A DNA stretch of 64,000 nucleotides from Chryseobacterium sp. LAM-KRS1 (GTDB taxonomy: Bacteria > Bacteroidota > Bacteroidia > Flavobacteriales > Weeksellaceae): NCBI RefSeq assembly GCF_013184525.1, contig NZ_JAAOIZ010000002.1, positions 1-64,000 on the forward strand, written 5' to 3'. A program made the position numbers and the translations under genes. Below the pieces are notes generated by a model that saw only the letters and a list, made by a program, of their open reading frames with translations, did no database searches and was not told where the DNA came from. Every line of letters starts with the position of its first letter. Within the stretch, counting starts at the first letter, position 1. Of the stretch, positions 52,273-60,930 are shown piece after piece.

Positions 52273-53451
52273 CTAGATATTTTCAATAACAATAGCTGAA
52301 GCACCTCCACCACCATTACAGATAGCAGCAGCCCCATATTTAGCATTGTTTTGTTTTAAAACGTTAATCAGAGTAACAATAATCCTTGAACCAGAGCTTC
52401 CCAGTGGATGTCCTAAAGCGACAGCCCCTCCATTTACATTTACTTTGGCGGCATCTAATCCTAAGATCTTATTATTAGCCAAACCAACTACTGAAAATGC
52501 TTCATTAAATTCAAAGAAATCAATATCTGTAAGTTCTAACCCTGCTTTTTTAAGCGCAATAGGTAAAGCTTTAGCAGGTGCTGTTGTAAAGTTTTCAGGC
52601 TCCTGAGCTGCATCAGCGTAAGAAACGATCTTCGCTAAAGGCTTAAGGCCTAATTCTTCCATTTTTTCTTTAGACACAAGAATCAAAGCTGAAGCACCGT
52701 CATTTAAAGTTGAGGCATTAGCTGCAGTTACAGTTCCTGCTTCTTTTTTAAATACTGTTGGAAGTGTTGGCAATCTGTCAAAATTAACAGCTTTATACTC
52801 TTCATCTTCTGCAAAAATTACAGGTTCTCCTTTTCTTTGAGGAATCTCAACAGATACAACCTCATCGTTGAATTTACCTTCACTCCATGCTTTAGCTGAT
52901 CTTTTATAAGATTCGATAGCAAACTGGTCTTGCTCCTCTCTTGAGATAGAATAATCTGTTGCACATTTTTCTGCGCAAACACCCATGTGAACTTTATTGT
53001 AAACATCTGTCAGACCGTCTAAAACCATTCCATCCTGCATTTTAACATCGCCTAACTTGGTTGCTATTCTTGCGTTATAATAATGAGGTACTGAAGACAT
53101 ATTTTCCATTCCTCCGGCAACGATTATATCTACATCACCTGCTTTAATAGCTTGTGCCGCCATTGTTACGGCTTTCATTCCTGAAGCACAAACTTTATTT
53201 ACTGTTGTGGACGGAGTTTCGATAGAAAGTCCTGCTCCTAATGCCACCTGACGGGCAGGTGCCTGCCCTTCTCCTGCCTGTAATACGTTCCCCATGTAAA
53301 TTTCCTGAACCAATTTCGGATCAAGACCAATTTTGTCTAATGCTCCTTTTACGGCAACAGTTCCCAGCTTTGTAGCAGGAACAGTTGATAAACTTCCCAT
53401 AAAACTCCCCATTGGTGTTCTTACTGCGGAAACGATGAATACTTCTTTCAT
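52273..53451 (-). CDS. Acetyl-CoA C-acyltransferase (thiolase)
   Basis: 392 residues, a complete thiolase. The nucleophile is C88 in VNKVCASGMKA, NEAFSVVGLANNKILGL carries the conserved NEAF, the His is in NGGAVALGHPLGSSGSR, and the second Cys is in AICNGGGGASA. It makes or cleaves acetoacetyl-CoA, linking beta-oxidation, ketone metabolism or the mevalonate pathway. The gene is monocistronic between hairpins. Biosynthetic (AtoB-like) or degradative direction cannot be decided here. Confidence 0.96.
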   Translation of the reverse strand: MKEVFIVSAVRTPMGSFMGSLSTVPATKLGTVAVKGALDKIGLDPKLVQEIYMGNVLQAGEGQAPARQVALGAGLSIETPSTTVNKVCASGMKAVTMAAQAIKAGDVDIIVAGGMENMSSVPHYYNARIATKLGDVKMQDGMVLDGLTDVYNKVHMGVCAEKCATDYSISREEQDQFAIESYKRSAKAWSEGKFNDEVVSVEIPQRKGEPVIFAEDEEYKAVNFDRLPTLPTVFKKEAGTVTAANASTLNDGASALILVSKEKMEELGLKPLAKIVSYADAAQEPENFTTAPAKALPIALKKAGLELTDIDFFEFNEAFSVVGLANNKILGLDAAKVNVNGGAVALGHPLGSSGSRIIVTLINVLKQNNAKYGAAAICNGGGGASAIVIENI

Positions 53452-53514
53452 GTGTATGATTTATTTTTTTTATTGATATATGTAACCTTACGGCTTCATT
53501 TTATTTGATAGTAA

Positions 53515-53934
53515 TTAGTTCATATCTTCGACTTTACTAATTATAAATTCTGTCGTTTTATTATTATATTCTGAAGTAATTTTAATAAAATTACGATCAG
53601 TTTCTACAACCCTGTTTACCATCACTTCTCCCAGCTTCATAGGGTAGCTTTCTTCAGATTTGGCTATCAGCGTAACTTTATAATTACAATCATCTACGAA
53701 ATCTAATCGTGATTTTATATAGTCTTTACCTTTGTTATAATATTCTGTTTGAATATTGTCTTGTACAGTCATTACCCATTCGTCAATAGGCATATCCACA
53801 CGTAAGAATTTTCCTGTTTTTATATTCTGACATTTTGCAGGTTGATCTGAAGTCAGAAAAATATTTTGCTGGGCTCTTACCTGTGAAAAACTTAAGACAA
53901 AAAGCAAAATGAATAAAATGTTGAGATGTTTCAT
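53515..53934 (-). CDS. Exported protein of unknown function
   Basis: 139 residues with a signal peptide (MKHLNILFILLFVLSFSQVRAQ). The mature part contains CQNIKTGKFLRVDMPIDEWVMTVQDNIQTEYYNKGKDYIKSRLDFVDDCNYKVTLIAK, which looks like a small periplasmic beta-sheet protein with two conserved-type cysteines. No family is recognised. It overlaps the upstream membrane-protein gene by 4 bp (ATGA type), so the two are translationally coupled. Confidence 0.78.
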   Translation of the reverse strand: MKHLNILFILLFVLSFSQVRAQQNIFLTSDQPAKCQNIKTGKFLRVDMPIDEWVMTVQDNIQTEYYNKGKDYIKSRLDFVDDCNYKVTLIAKSEESYPMKLGEVMVNRVVETDRNFIKITSEYNNKTTEFIISKVEDMN

Positions 53935-54317
53935 ATTTTTGTTGTGTTTTTTTTAATTAATAATAAGAAAGCTCCTAAAAACTCTATAATCCATCCCCAT
54001 TTGAGCTTAACCACACCCGCAAATGTCTCTCTCCATGATGCAAAAGGAAGAAAACTGAAATAATTCAAAGATTGCATTTTAATGGCAACCAGGGTAAATA
54101 TAAACAAAAGGATAAGTAAAAAGCCTAGAATTTGCCCCATTTTAAAACGATTGTTAACCACTCCAAAAAGAGCACAAACACCCAAAATCCAGCAAATTAT
54201 TGCCAGTGAGTGATCCAGCTTCCAGTAATTCCAGTTTCCAATTACAGGAACATGAACCAGCGGTAAAAAGCTTCCTGCGATTACTAATAATGATCCTATT
54301 AACTGAATATTTTTCAT
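53931..54317 (-). CDS. Small membrane protein of unknown function
   Basis: 128 residues from the ATG at 54315-54317 (MKNIQLIGSLLVIAGSFLPLVHVP); the frame above that codes spacer. Four hydrophobic helices (about 4-20, 34-52, 58-76 and 105-122) with a W-rich loop near 90-103. Translationally coupled to the exported protein that follows. Confidence 0.75.
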   Translation of the reverse strand: MKNIQLIGSLLVIAGSFLPLVHVPVIGNWNYWKLDHSLAIICWILGVCALFGVVNNRFKMGQILGFLLILLFIFTLVAIKMQSLNYFSFLPFASWRETFAGVVKLKWGWIIEFLGAFLLLIKKNTTKI

Positions 54318-54393
54318 AATTCTTAAAATGCCAAAATACAAAAAAAAACACACTTATAAAAGCGTGTTCAATATCATGATATCCTATTAAAAA

Positions 54394-55461
54394 TCAAAAC
54401 ATTAAATTGAAAATTTCTAAACCAATTTGTATTCCGTTTTTGTTTTTCATCAGGGCATCATCATTAAAAATAGGAGTAAGATCCTTTTTCACATATAAAC
54501 TAATCCCACGATAGCCTATACTCAATTTTGTTCCAAAAAGGAAAGGATTCATCCCATCTTCTATCCTCTGTTTAAAAATATTCCTGTTTGACTCTTCATT
54601 GGAATATCTGTATTTTATTTTACTTCCGATTTTTACGCCTCCATATACGCCAAGACCTATCCTCAACTGTGGCTGACTGTTATCCAGAAATTTCTCACCA
54701 CCATAATTTACGTACTTAGGATTTAGTACAAACTGCAATTCAAGAGGAATTTCAATGTATTCTGCTTTTAATTGTGAAGATTTCAGATTACCCATCGTAA
54801 AAGGTCTTTGAAAGAGTTTCCCATCAGCTTGTGTAAAAACCATTGGTTTCTTCACATTATAGATATCCGATCTCAACCCAACTCCAAAATTCAGCAATAC
54901 GGGGCTGGCATTACTTCCTGCCTGTACTTCAAATCTAAACTGATAAGAAAGAGACCCTGACTTTCCTGAACGAAGTTCTTCAGAATCGTTAGAAAAATTA
55001 AACGGAGCAGACTTATCTGTAAGATTTAAAAAGCCTCCACCAATAAGAACCCCTGCATGATTTAAAAGACGTTTCATATCTGTTTTTTTCTCATCAATAC
55101 TTTTACCCAGAACAGATTTTCTTACTTTCTCTTTTGTTATATCCTCAAAGCTTTCTTTTTCAGCATCAACCTTTTCATTAATACTATTTTCATACTTCAC
55201 TGCAATTTCATCATTCATTTTTTTCTTATCATCAGCAGAAATCTTTCCATCCTTAAAGTCTTTATCAACAGCATCAAGCTCTTCATTCATTTTTGTCTTT
55301 TCTGAAGTAATAATACTGTCGATTTTTGCAGTATAATTATTAATTTTTTCTTTCAAAGTTTCCCGGGAACGGGAATCGTAATAATTCGCTGATTTTTCCT
55401 GTGAAAAAGCCAGTACAGAAGCAGTCATCATGATGGCAGAAATTAGAGCTTTATTTTTCAT
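54394..55461 (-). CDS. Exported outer-membrane-type beta-barrel protein with coiled coil
   Basis: 355 residues with a signal peptide (MKNKALISAIMMTASVLAFSQ). Residues about 30-120 are highly charged and alpha-helical (repeats of K, E and D, likely coiled coil). Residues 130-355 alternate in a beta-barrel manner (GVLIGGGFLNLTDK, YQFRFEVQAGSNASPVLLNFGVGLRSDIYN, LRIGLGVYGGVKIGSKIKYRYSN, LSIGYRGISLYVKKDLTPIF) and end in an aromatic residue. The call of outer membrane barrel is from pattern, not from homology. It lies downstream of an anti-sigma-like gene, suggesting regulation by that system. Confidence 0.72.
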   Translation of the reverse strand: MKNKALISAIMMTASVLAFSQEKSANYYDSRSRETLKEKINNYTAKIDSIITSEKTKMNEELDAVDKDFKDGKISADDKKKMNDEIAVKYENSINEKVDAEKESFEDITKEKVRKSVLGKSIDEKKTDMKRLLNHAGVLIGGGFLNLTDKSAPFNFSNDSEELRSGKSGSLSYQFRFEVQAGSNASPVLLNFGVGLRSDIYNVKKPMVFTQADGKLFQRPFTMGNLKSSQLKAEYIEIPLELQFVLNPKYVNYGGEKFLDNSQPQLRIGLGVYGGVKIGSKIKYRYSNEESNRNIFKQRIEDGMNPFLFGTKLSIGYRGISLYVKKDLTPIFNDDALMKNKNGIQIGLEIFNLMF

Positions 55462-55543
55462 TTTTCTTATTTTTATTAATTATTCCAGCTGTCCAGCTGC
55501 ATTTGAGTTGGATGATATATTGTGATTATAAGTCGAAATTGTT

Positions 55544-56296
55544 TTAATCTGTTTTGGTATGGACAGTGACTCCTAATGTTACAGCAGCTTTTGAAAGGTG
55601 CGGTTTTAATTTATCCAATTCAATTCTTATGTATGGTCCTTTTTCCAGGTTCCCTTGTATTTTATCATATTCTCTTCCTACAAGCAAGTCTGAAGCCTCT
55701 ATATATTTTTCAGTTTTTTTCTCAGTTTTTTGATTAACCGTACCTAATTTATTTTCAGATATCTTTTCTTCCTCGGGAATTACAAGATCAACAGGCTTTA
55801 TTTGAACGCCAGATGCTATAGGATGAACATCGTGATCTGCTTCATAATTTGACACTTTAATATCCTTTGTAATAGCCCTATTATGATCACGATTGGATGT
55901 GATACTATCTACTCTTTCCTTCTCTTTACCATTTGTTGCAATACTACGATCAACAATATCCGAAGATATAGCAGAATGATCCAGATGCTCATTCCGGAAT
56001 ACTAACTCTGGGTTATTATCTAAAGTCCCAGTTTTCTCGTTTGACTTGTCATAGGCAATTGTATATGCAGTTTTTGTCCTGTCTATATTAAAATAAACAA
56101 GAATTCCTGAAGATAATAAGAACAAAATAATTGCTGCATATTTCCACCACTTATAAGGCGATGAAACAGGTAGATTTTCAACTGAAATATCTGCTTCATC
56201 CAAACCTGCTTCTATTTTGTTCCAAAGATCATGAGATGGCTTTATCTCCATTTCTTCATATCCGGATTTTAATTTATTCAGCATTTTGTTTTTCAT
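55544..56296 (-). CDS. Single-pass membrane protein, probable anti-sigma factor partner
   Basis: 250 residues from the ATG at 56294-56296; the ATG 12 bp on (56282-56284) is equally possible. A short cytoplasmic part (LKSGYEEMEIKPSHDLWNKIEAGLDEAD) precedes one membrane helix (YAAIILFLLSSGILVYF, about 52-68) and a long periplasmic tail of low complexity. The layout is that of anti-sigma factors downstream of ECF genes. It overlaps the sigma gene by 23 bp. No zinc anti-sigma motif (HxxxCxxC) is seen, so the function is inferred from position and topology. Confidence 0.65.
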   Translation of the reverse strand: MKNKMLNKLKSGYEEMEIKPSHDLWNKIEAGLDEADISVENLPVSSPYKWWKYAAIILFLLSSGILVYFNIDRTKTAYTIAYDKSNEKTGTLDNNPELVFRNEHLDHSAISSDIVDRSIATNGKEKERVDSITSNRDHNRAITKDIKVSNYEADHDVHPIASGVQIKPVDLVIPEEEKISENKLGTVNQKTEKKTEKYIEASDLLVGREYDKIQGNLEKGPYIRIELDKLKPHLSKAAVTLGVTVHTKTD

Positions 56297-56816
56297 TTTC
56301 TTTAGTTTTAAAAAATTCAACCAACCACCTTTTAGCTTTGTTTAACTGACTCTTACTTGTCCCTTCGGAGATATTAAGGATCTCAGCTATTTCCTGGTGC
56401 TTTTTCTCTTCAAAAACATATAAATTAAAAATAATCCTATACCCTGGCGGCATTTTAGAAAATATTTCTTCAAGATTAATTTCTTCCAATCCCTCTTCAA
56501 AATCGTCATCAGAAAAATCATCGGCGATTTCTACATCTGCATATAAAATGTTTTTTGTTTTCCTTATAAAATTTATTGAGTCATTGATTATGATCTTTCT
56601 CAGCCAAAATGGAAAACTCTTGTAATCTCTGCATTCATTCAATTTAGTAAAGCACTTTAGGAATGCATTTAATAGAATATCTTCAGCATCATGGATATTA
56701 TTGGTATAAGAATTCGCAACAGCCAACATTTTACTTGAAAAAGCATCATAAAGAGCTTTTTGAGCCCTCCGATCCTGTTTTTTAGCAAGTGTAAAGTTTT
56801 CTTCTAAATTCTTCAT
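56274..56816 (-). CDS. ECF-type RNA polymerase sigma factor
   Basis: 180 residues. Region 2 is AYDAFSSKMLAVANSYTNNIHDAEDILLNAFLKCFTKL at about 23-60, with the linker, and region 4 is IFSKMPPGYRIIFNLYVFEEKKHQEIAEILNISEGTSKSQLNKAKRWL at about 121-168, which supplies the HTH recognising -35 DNA. It redirects RNA polymerase to specific promoters. The next gene overlaps it and encodes a single-pass membrane protein, then comes an outer-membrane-type protein. No -7 box was recognised upstream. Confidence 0.93.
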   Translation of the reverse strand: MKNLEENFTLAKKQDRRAQKALYDAFSSKMLAVANSYTNNIHDAEDILLNAFLKCFTKLNECRDYKSFPFWLRKIIINDSINFIRKTKNILYADVEIADDFSDDDFEEGLEEINLEEIFSKMPPGYRIIFNLYVFEEKKHQEIAEILNISEGTSKSQLNKAKRWLVEFFKTKENEKQNAE

Positions 56817-56871
56817 GTTTTAGTTTCTATCTTAAAGACGTGGAAAAATACAAAAGGTTGCCTGAAAAAAT

Positions 56872-56903
56872 AAAAAAATGCACTTTATTTCTAAAGTGCA
56901 TTG
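56872..56903 (-). terminator. Terminator of the nucleoside transporter gene
   Basis: Arms AATGCACTTT (56877-56886) and AAAGTGCATT (56893-56902), loop of 6. The A run at 56872-56878 is the U tract. Confidence 0.8.
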
Positions 56904-56933
56904 TAATGTATTGATAATAAGCTTAATATTTTT

Positions 56934-58316
56934 TTAATGATTGATATGGGCTACTTCTTTAGGATCGTGTTTGTGTTTAAATAAAAGAGCAAAAAGAATA
57001 GCCAAAACTAATGCATACGCAGCAAAAGATAACCAGATATTCTGCCAGTCTTTTACCATCACAATAGAGGACAAAGTTCCATCGGAATTAACAGCTGCAT
57101 TAAAAGAATTTTTCAGAATTTCTAAAAATGTCGGATTATCGGGAGTTGTTTCCAGATAAGCTGATAAATCACTTACATTAGTAAATTCACGTGTAAAGAA
57201 TTTATCAATCGCCCAACCTGCCATATAACTTCCAAAAACAGCTCCAAAACCATTCGTCATCATCATAAATAAACCCTGTGCAGAAGAACGGATCTTTTTA
57301 TCGGTTGTGGTCTCTACGAAAAGGGAACCTGAAATATTGAAGAAATCGAATGCCATTCCATAAACAATGCAGGAAAGAATAATCAGTGCAAGCCCATATC
57401 CTTCAGGAATTCCATATGCGAAAAAGCCAAACCTTAAAACCCAGGCAAGCATTGACATCAACATTACTTTCTTTATACCGAATTTCTTTAAAAAGAAAGG
57501 AATTGCAAGGATAAACAGTGTTTCCGAAACCTGTGAAATCGACATAATAATTGTTGATCTCTGCACCACAAAAGAATCTGCATATTTAGGAAAATGAGCA
57601 AATTCACTCAAAAATACATCACCATAAGCATTGGTAAGCTGTAAGGCAGCCCCTAAAAGCATGGAAAATAAAAAGAATAATGCTGTTTTATAATTAGCAA
57701 AAAGTTTAAAGGCATTCAGTCCTAATTGCTCTGATAACGGAGCATTTTTATCAATCAGTTTTTGAGGTGGGCATTTAGGTAAAGTTAATGCATAAATTCC
57801 TAATAAAATTGCAACAACGCCTCCTATATAAAATTGTCCTTCGGTTGCTTTGTTTCCTGTAAGATTTGTTATCCACATGGCTACAATAAATCCTATTGTC
57901 CCCCAAACCCGTATAGGTGGAAAGTCTTTTACAACATCCAGATTACTATTTTTCAGTATCGTATATGAAATAGAGTTGGCAAGAGCAATAGTAGGCATGT
58001 AGAAACACATAGCAGCCAGCATGACATAAAAGAATGAATTAGGATCGCCTGTATGTGGCAAGATAAATAAGACAATTCCGTAAAGAATCTGTAAAACCGA
58101 AAAAATCCGCTCTGCATTTACCCAACGGTCTGCTATAATTCCGGTTATGGTAGGCATAAAGATAGAAGCTATCCCCATTGTTCCGAAAACAGCTCCAAAC
58201 TGAGTTCCATCCCAATGTTTTGTACCGAACCAAAAATTAGCCATCGTAATCAGCCATGCACCCCAAACAAAAAACTGCAGAAAGCTGAGGATGGTAAGTC
58301 GTAATTTTAAATTCAT
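56934..58316 (-). CDS. MFS nucleoside transporter (NupG type)
   Basis: 460 residues with 12 predicted helices. The opening LRLTILSFLQFFVWGAWLITMANFWF and GTMGIASIFMPTITGIIADRWVNAERIF match the nucleoside:H+ symporter family (NupG/XapB). DFPPIRVWGTIGFIVAMW and GMAFDFFNISGSLFVETTTDKKIRSSAQGLFMMMTNGFGAVFG are further family landmarks. It imports nucleosides at the inner membrane. Confidence 0.93.
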   Translation of the reverse strand: MNLKLRLTILSFLQFFVWGAWLITMANFWFGTKHWDGTQFGAVFGTMGIASIFMPTITGIIADRWVNAERIFSVLQILYGIVLFILPHTGDPNSFFYVMLAAMCFYMPTIALANSISYTILKNSNLDVVKDFPPIRVWGTIGFIVAMWITNLTGNKATEGQFYIGGVVAILLGIYALTLPKCPPQKLIDKNAPLSEQLGLNAFKLFANYKTALFFLFSMLLGAALQLTNAYGDVFLSEFAHFPKYADSFVVQRSTIIMSISQVSETLFILAIPFFLKKFGIKKVMLMSMLAWVLRFGFFAYGIPEGYGLALIILSCIVYGMAFDFFNISGSLFVETTTDKKIRSSAQGLFMMMTNGFGAVFGSYMAGWAIDKFFTREFTNVSDLSAYLETTPDNPTFLEILKNSFNAAVNSDGTLSSIVMVKDWQNIWLSFAAYALVLAILFALLFKHKHDPKEVAHINH

Positions 58317-58337
58317 AGTTTAATTGTAAGTATCTCT

Positions 58338-58937
58338 TTAGTCAATTTTCTTTTTCCTCCTTTTGATTTCTTCCTGAATCTCCAAAGCGGTGTCAAAGTC
58401 TTCTTCCTTTACAGCATCTTCCAATAATTTCTGTAATTCCTCCATAGAGAGAGATCTTAAATTATCTTCTGTCTGAACTGTTTCAGAAAATGACTGTTCC
58501 TCCTTGGAAACATCTTCCAATTCCAAAAGAATTCCTGCTTCATTTAAGACTTGTTGAGTGGTAAAAATAGGCGCGTCAAAGCGTACTGCCATAGCAACAG
58601 CGTCAGAAGTTCTGGCATCTAAAATCAGTTCTTCTTCCGTTATTTTATTTTTGAAGTTTATGTTGGAAAAGAAAACTCCATCTACAATTTGATAAATAAT
58701 CACGGACACCAATTCATAATTTGCCGAAACTATAAATTTTGTAAATAAATCATGGGTAAGAGGACGTGGTGGATGAATATCTTTCTCCAGACCAAGAGAA
58801 ATGGATTGTGCCTCGAAATTTCCTATAACAACAGGTAACTTTATGTGTGTTTCTTCATGTTCCAATAACAAAGCGTACGCCCCTGATTGGGTCTGGCTGT
58901 ACGATATTCCTCGAATAATTAGCTGTTTATAATCCAT
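58338..58937 (-). CDS. Bifunctional nuclease-family protein with UVR motif
   Basis: 199 residues. The BFN (DUF151) domain spans about 1-140: GISYSQTQSGAYALLLEHEETHIKLPVVIGNFEAQSIS, then RPLTHDLFTKFI and ARTSDAVAMAVRFDAPIF. The C-terminal 35 residues, LSMEELQKLLEDAVKEEDFDTALEIQEEIKRRKKK, form a UVR (UvrB/UvrC) helical motif. Bacterial DUF151 proteins are poorly characterised. The gene lies between the nucleoside transporter and the etf genes. Its -7 box ends only 5 bp before the ATG, suggesting a leaderless transcript. Confidence 0.9.
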   Translation of the reverse strand: MDYKQLIIRGISYSQTQSGAYALLLEHEETHIKLPVVIGNFEAQSISLGLEKDIHPPRPLTHDLFTKFIVSANYELVSVIIYQIVDGVFFSNINFKNKITEEELILDARTSDAVAMAVRFDAPIFTTQQVLNEAGILLELEDVSKEEQSFSETVQTEDNLRSLSMEELQKLLEDAVKEEDFDTALEIQEEIKRRKKKID

Positions 58938-58942
58938 AGCTA

Positions 58943-58950
58943 CAAAGATA
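58943..58950 (-). promoter_or_regulatory. -7 promoter element (TATCTTTG) directly at the bifunctional-nuclease start
   Basis: The complement of CAAAGATA, an exact match, ends 5 bp upstream of the ATG. Initiation 5-7 bases downstream would place the transcript start on or just before the start codon. Confidence 0.5.
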
Positions 58951-59044
58951 AAGTAATTTTTGAATGTAAGTTTTACTTTTTGGACAAAAATAAAAGCTCG
59001 GAAAAACCCGAACTTTCATTTTTTATATAGTATAAAACTAAATT

Positions 59045-59992
59045 TTATCCTTTGATTGCTTTAATTTTTTCAGTTAATGCCGGTATAATCTGGAATGCAT
59101 CACCAACTACCCCATAATCTGCTGATTTGAAGAAAGGAGCTTCCGGATCACTGTTGATCACAACAATTGTTTTAGAAGAGTTTACTCCTGCTAAATGCTG
59201 GATAGCGCCGGAAATACCTACTGCAATATAAAGGTTAGGAGAAATTGCTTTACCTGTTTGCCCTACGTGCTCAGTGTGAGGTCTCCAACCAATATCGGAA
59301 ACAGGCTTGGAACAAGCTGTAGCCGCACCTAAAACATTGGCAAGATCTTCAATCATTCCCCAGTTTTCAGGACCTTTTAAACCTCTTCCCGCTGAAACTA
59401 CAATTTCAGCTTCTTTAAGATCCAACTTCCCTGAGCTTTGTTCATGAGAAACCACCTTAGTATCTTCATTAGCCACTGATAAGTTTTTCACCTCTTCAGA
59501 ACCTGACACCGGATTCTCTTTAATTCCGAAAGCATTTTGAGAAACAGTAATAATTACTCCTGTCCCTTCAGCTTTAGCATGCATAAATCCTTTTCCTGAG
59601 AAAGCTCTTCTCTTCACCTGGAACGGAGAAATACTTTCAGGAGCTGCCAATACATTGGTAATTAAAGAAAAATTCTTCATTACAGCTAACATAGGAGCTA
59701 CGGAAGAAGCATCGGTAGTATGAGGAAAAACAATTATGTTTCCATTCGCCACCTCACTCACTGCCTGAGCAAATGCTTTTGCTGAAAAGTTTTTAAGACC
59801 TTCGTCTTTAATATTGATGACATTAGATGCTCCATATTTATATAATAAATCTGAAGAATCTGTAGGGTTTACAGAAATTGCTGTAACGGTATCTCCCGCC
59901 TGATCAGCAATAGCTTTAGCATACGAAACTGCTTCAAAAGCTGCTTTTTTGTAAACTCCGTTTATATTTTCTGCGTATACGAATACTGCCAT
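59045..59992 (-). CDS. etfA: Electron transfer flavoprotein subunit alpha
   Basis: 315 residues: the N-terminal domain AVFVYAENINGVYKKAAFEAVSYAKAIAD, then the FAD domain with VSAGRGLKGPENWGMIEDLANVLGAATACSKPVSDIGWRPHTEHVGQTGKAISPNLYIAVGISGAIQHLAG, the diagnostic ETF alpha block. It carries FAD and passes electrons from acyl-CoA dehydrogenases to the quinone pool. It is 43 bp downstream of etfB. Confidence 0.97.
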   Translation of the reverse strand: MAVFVYAENINGVYKKAAFEAVSYAKAIADQAGDTVTAISVNPTDSSDLLYKYGASNVINIKDEGLKNFSAKAFAQAVSEVANGNIIVFPHTTDASSVAPMLAVMKNFSLITNVLAAPESISPFQVKRRAFSGKGFMHAKAEGTGVIITVSQNAFGIKENPVSGSEEVKNLSVANEDTKVVSHEQSSGKLDLKEAEIVVSAGRGLKGPENWGMIEDLANVLGAATACSKPVSDIGWRPHTEHVGQTGKAISPNLYIAVGISGAIQHLAGVNSSKTIVVINSDPEAPFFKSADYGVVGDAFQIIPALTEKIKAIKG

Positions 59993-60035
59993 TTTTTTTG
60001 AATTAAAAGATTAAAAAATTTAATAATTAAAAGAT

Positions 60036-60782
60036 TTAGATCACTTTAGCTTCTTCGTGAAGTAATCTTACCAGCTCATCCAGATTGTCCGGAGAAACCA
60101 TTTTCACAGCAGCTCTTGGAGGAACACTATCATAAGAAACTCCCTGAACTTTCACTTCAGAAGAAGTAGGCTCAACAACCTGCAAAGGTTTTGTTCTTGC
60201 AGACATAATCCCTCTCATATTAGGAATAATTAGATCTTTTTCGTCCACCAAACCTTTCTGTCCGGCAATCACAGCAGGAAGTTTTACAGAAATCGTTTCT
60301 TTACCTCCTTCAATCTCTCTTACTGCAGTAGCTTCGCTTCCATTAACATCCAAACCAACAGATGCATTCACAAACGGCTGATTTAGCAACTGTGCTACCA
60401 TTCCGGGAACAGAACCTCCATTATAATCAATAGACTCTTTTCCACAAAGGATAAGATCGTAACCTCCATTTTGAGCAACAGCAGCAATTTCTTTAGCTGT
60501 TGAATAACTATCTTTTGGATCAAGATTTACTCTAACTGCATCATTTGCCCCAATTGCCAATGCCTTTCTGATAACCGGTTCCGTTGCAGCATCTCCTACA
60601 TTAATAACCGTCACTGTAGCTCCTTGGGACTCCTGAAGTTTAACTGCCTTTGTCAACGCAAATTCATCTAATGGATTGATTACCCACTGAATTCCGTTTT
60701 TGTCGAAAGCAGACTTATCTGCTGTAAAGTTAATTTTGGAAGTAGTATCCGGAACACTACTAATACAAACTAATATTTTCAT
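60036..60782 (-). CDS. etfB: Electron transfer flavoprotein subunit beta
   Basis: 248 residues: KILVCISSVPDTTSKI at the N-terminus, VINPLDEFALTKAVKLQES, DLILCGKESIDYNGGSVPGMVAQLLNQPFV (the ETF beta signature), and the C-terminal IPNMRGIMSARTKPL. It binds AMP and forms the heterodimer with EtfA. It is the first gene of the etfBA operon; its upstream region holds four TTATGCA half-sites. Confidence 0.97.
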   Translation of the reverse strand: MKILVCISSVPDTTSKINFTADKSAFDKNGIQWVINPLDEFALTKAVKLQESQGATVTVINVGDAATEPVIRKALAIGANDAVRVNLDPKDSYSTAKEIAAVAQNGGYDLILCGKESIDYNGGSVPGMVAQLLNQPFVNASVGLDVNGSEATAVREIEGGKETISVKLPAVIAGQKGLVDEKDLIIPNMRGIMSARTKPLQVVEPTSSEVKVQGVSYDSVPPRAAVKMVSPDNLDELVRLLHEEAKVI

Positions 60783-60808
60783 GTGTACTATTTTATTTTT
60801 CTCTTTAT

Positions 60809-60835
60809 TGCATAAAAGCCTGGTGTTGTTATGCA
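60809..60835. promoter_or_regulatory. Inverted TGCATAA / TTATGCA pair in the etfBA leader region
   Basis: TGCATAA at 60809-60815 and TTATGCA at 60829-60835, separated by 13 bp, 27-53 bp upstream of the etfB ATG. Confidence 0.55.
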
Positions 60836-60878
60836 GAGATTTTGTTTGATTAATTTCTGTAAATATAAATAAAAAATA

Positions 60879-60896
60879 TATTATGCATGCATAATA
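60879..60896. promoter_or_regulatory. Perfect 18-bp palindrome upstream of etfBA (TATTATGCATGCATAATA)
   Basis: It consists of abutting TTATGCA (60881-60887) and TGCATAA (60888-60894). With the pair at 60809-60835 it gives four copies of one half-site in 86 bp. No T tract follows, so a protein operator is more likely than a terminator. Confidence 0.6.
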
Positions 60897-60930
60897 CTTA
60901 TGATTTTATTATTCAATACATTAAATGTAT

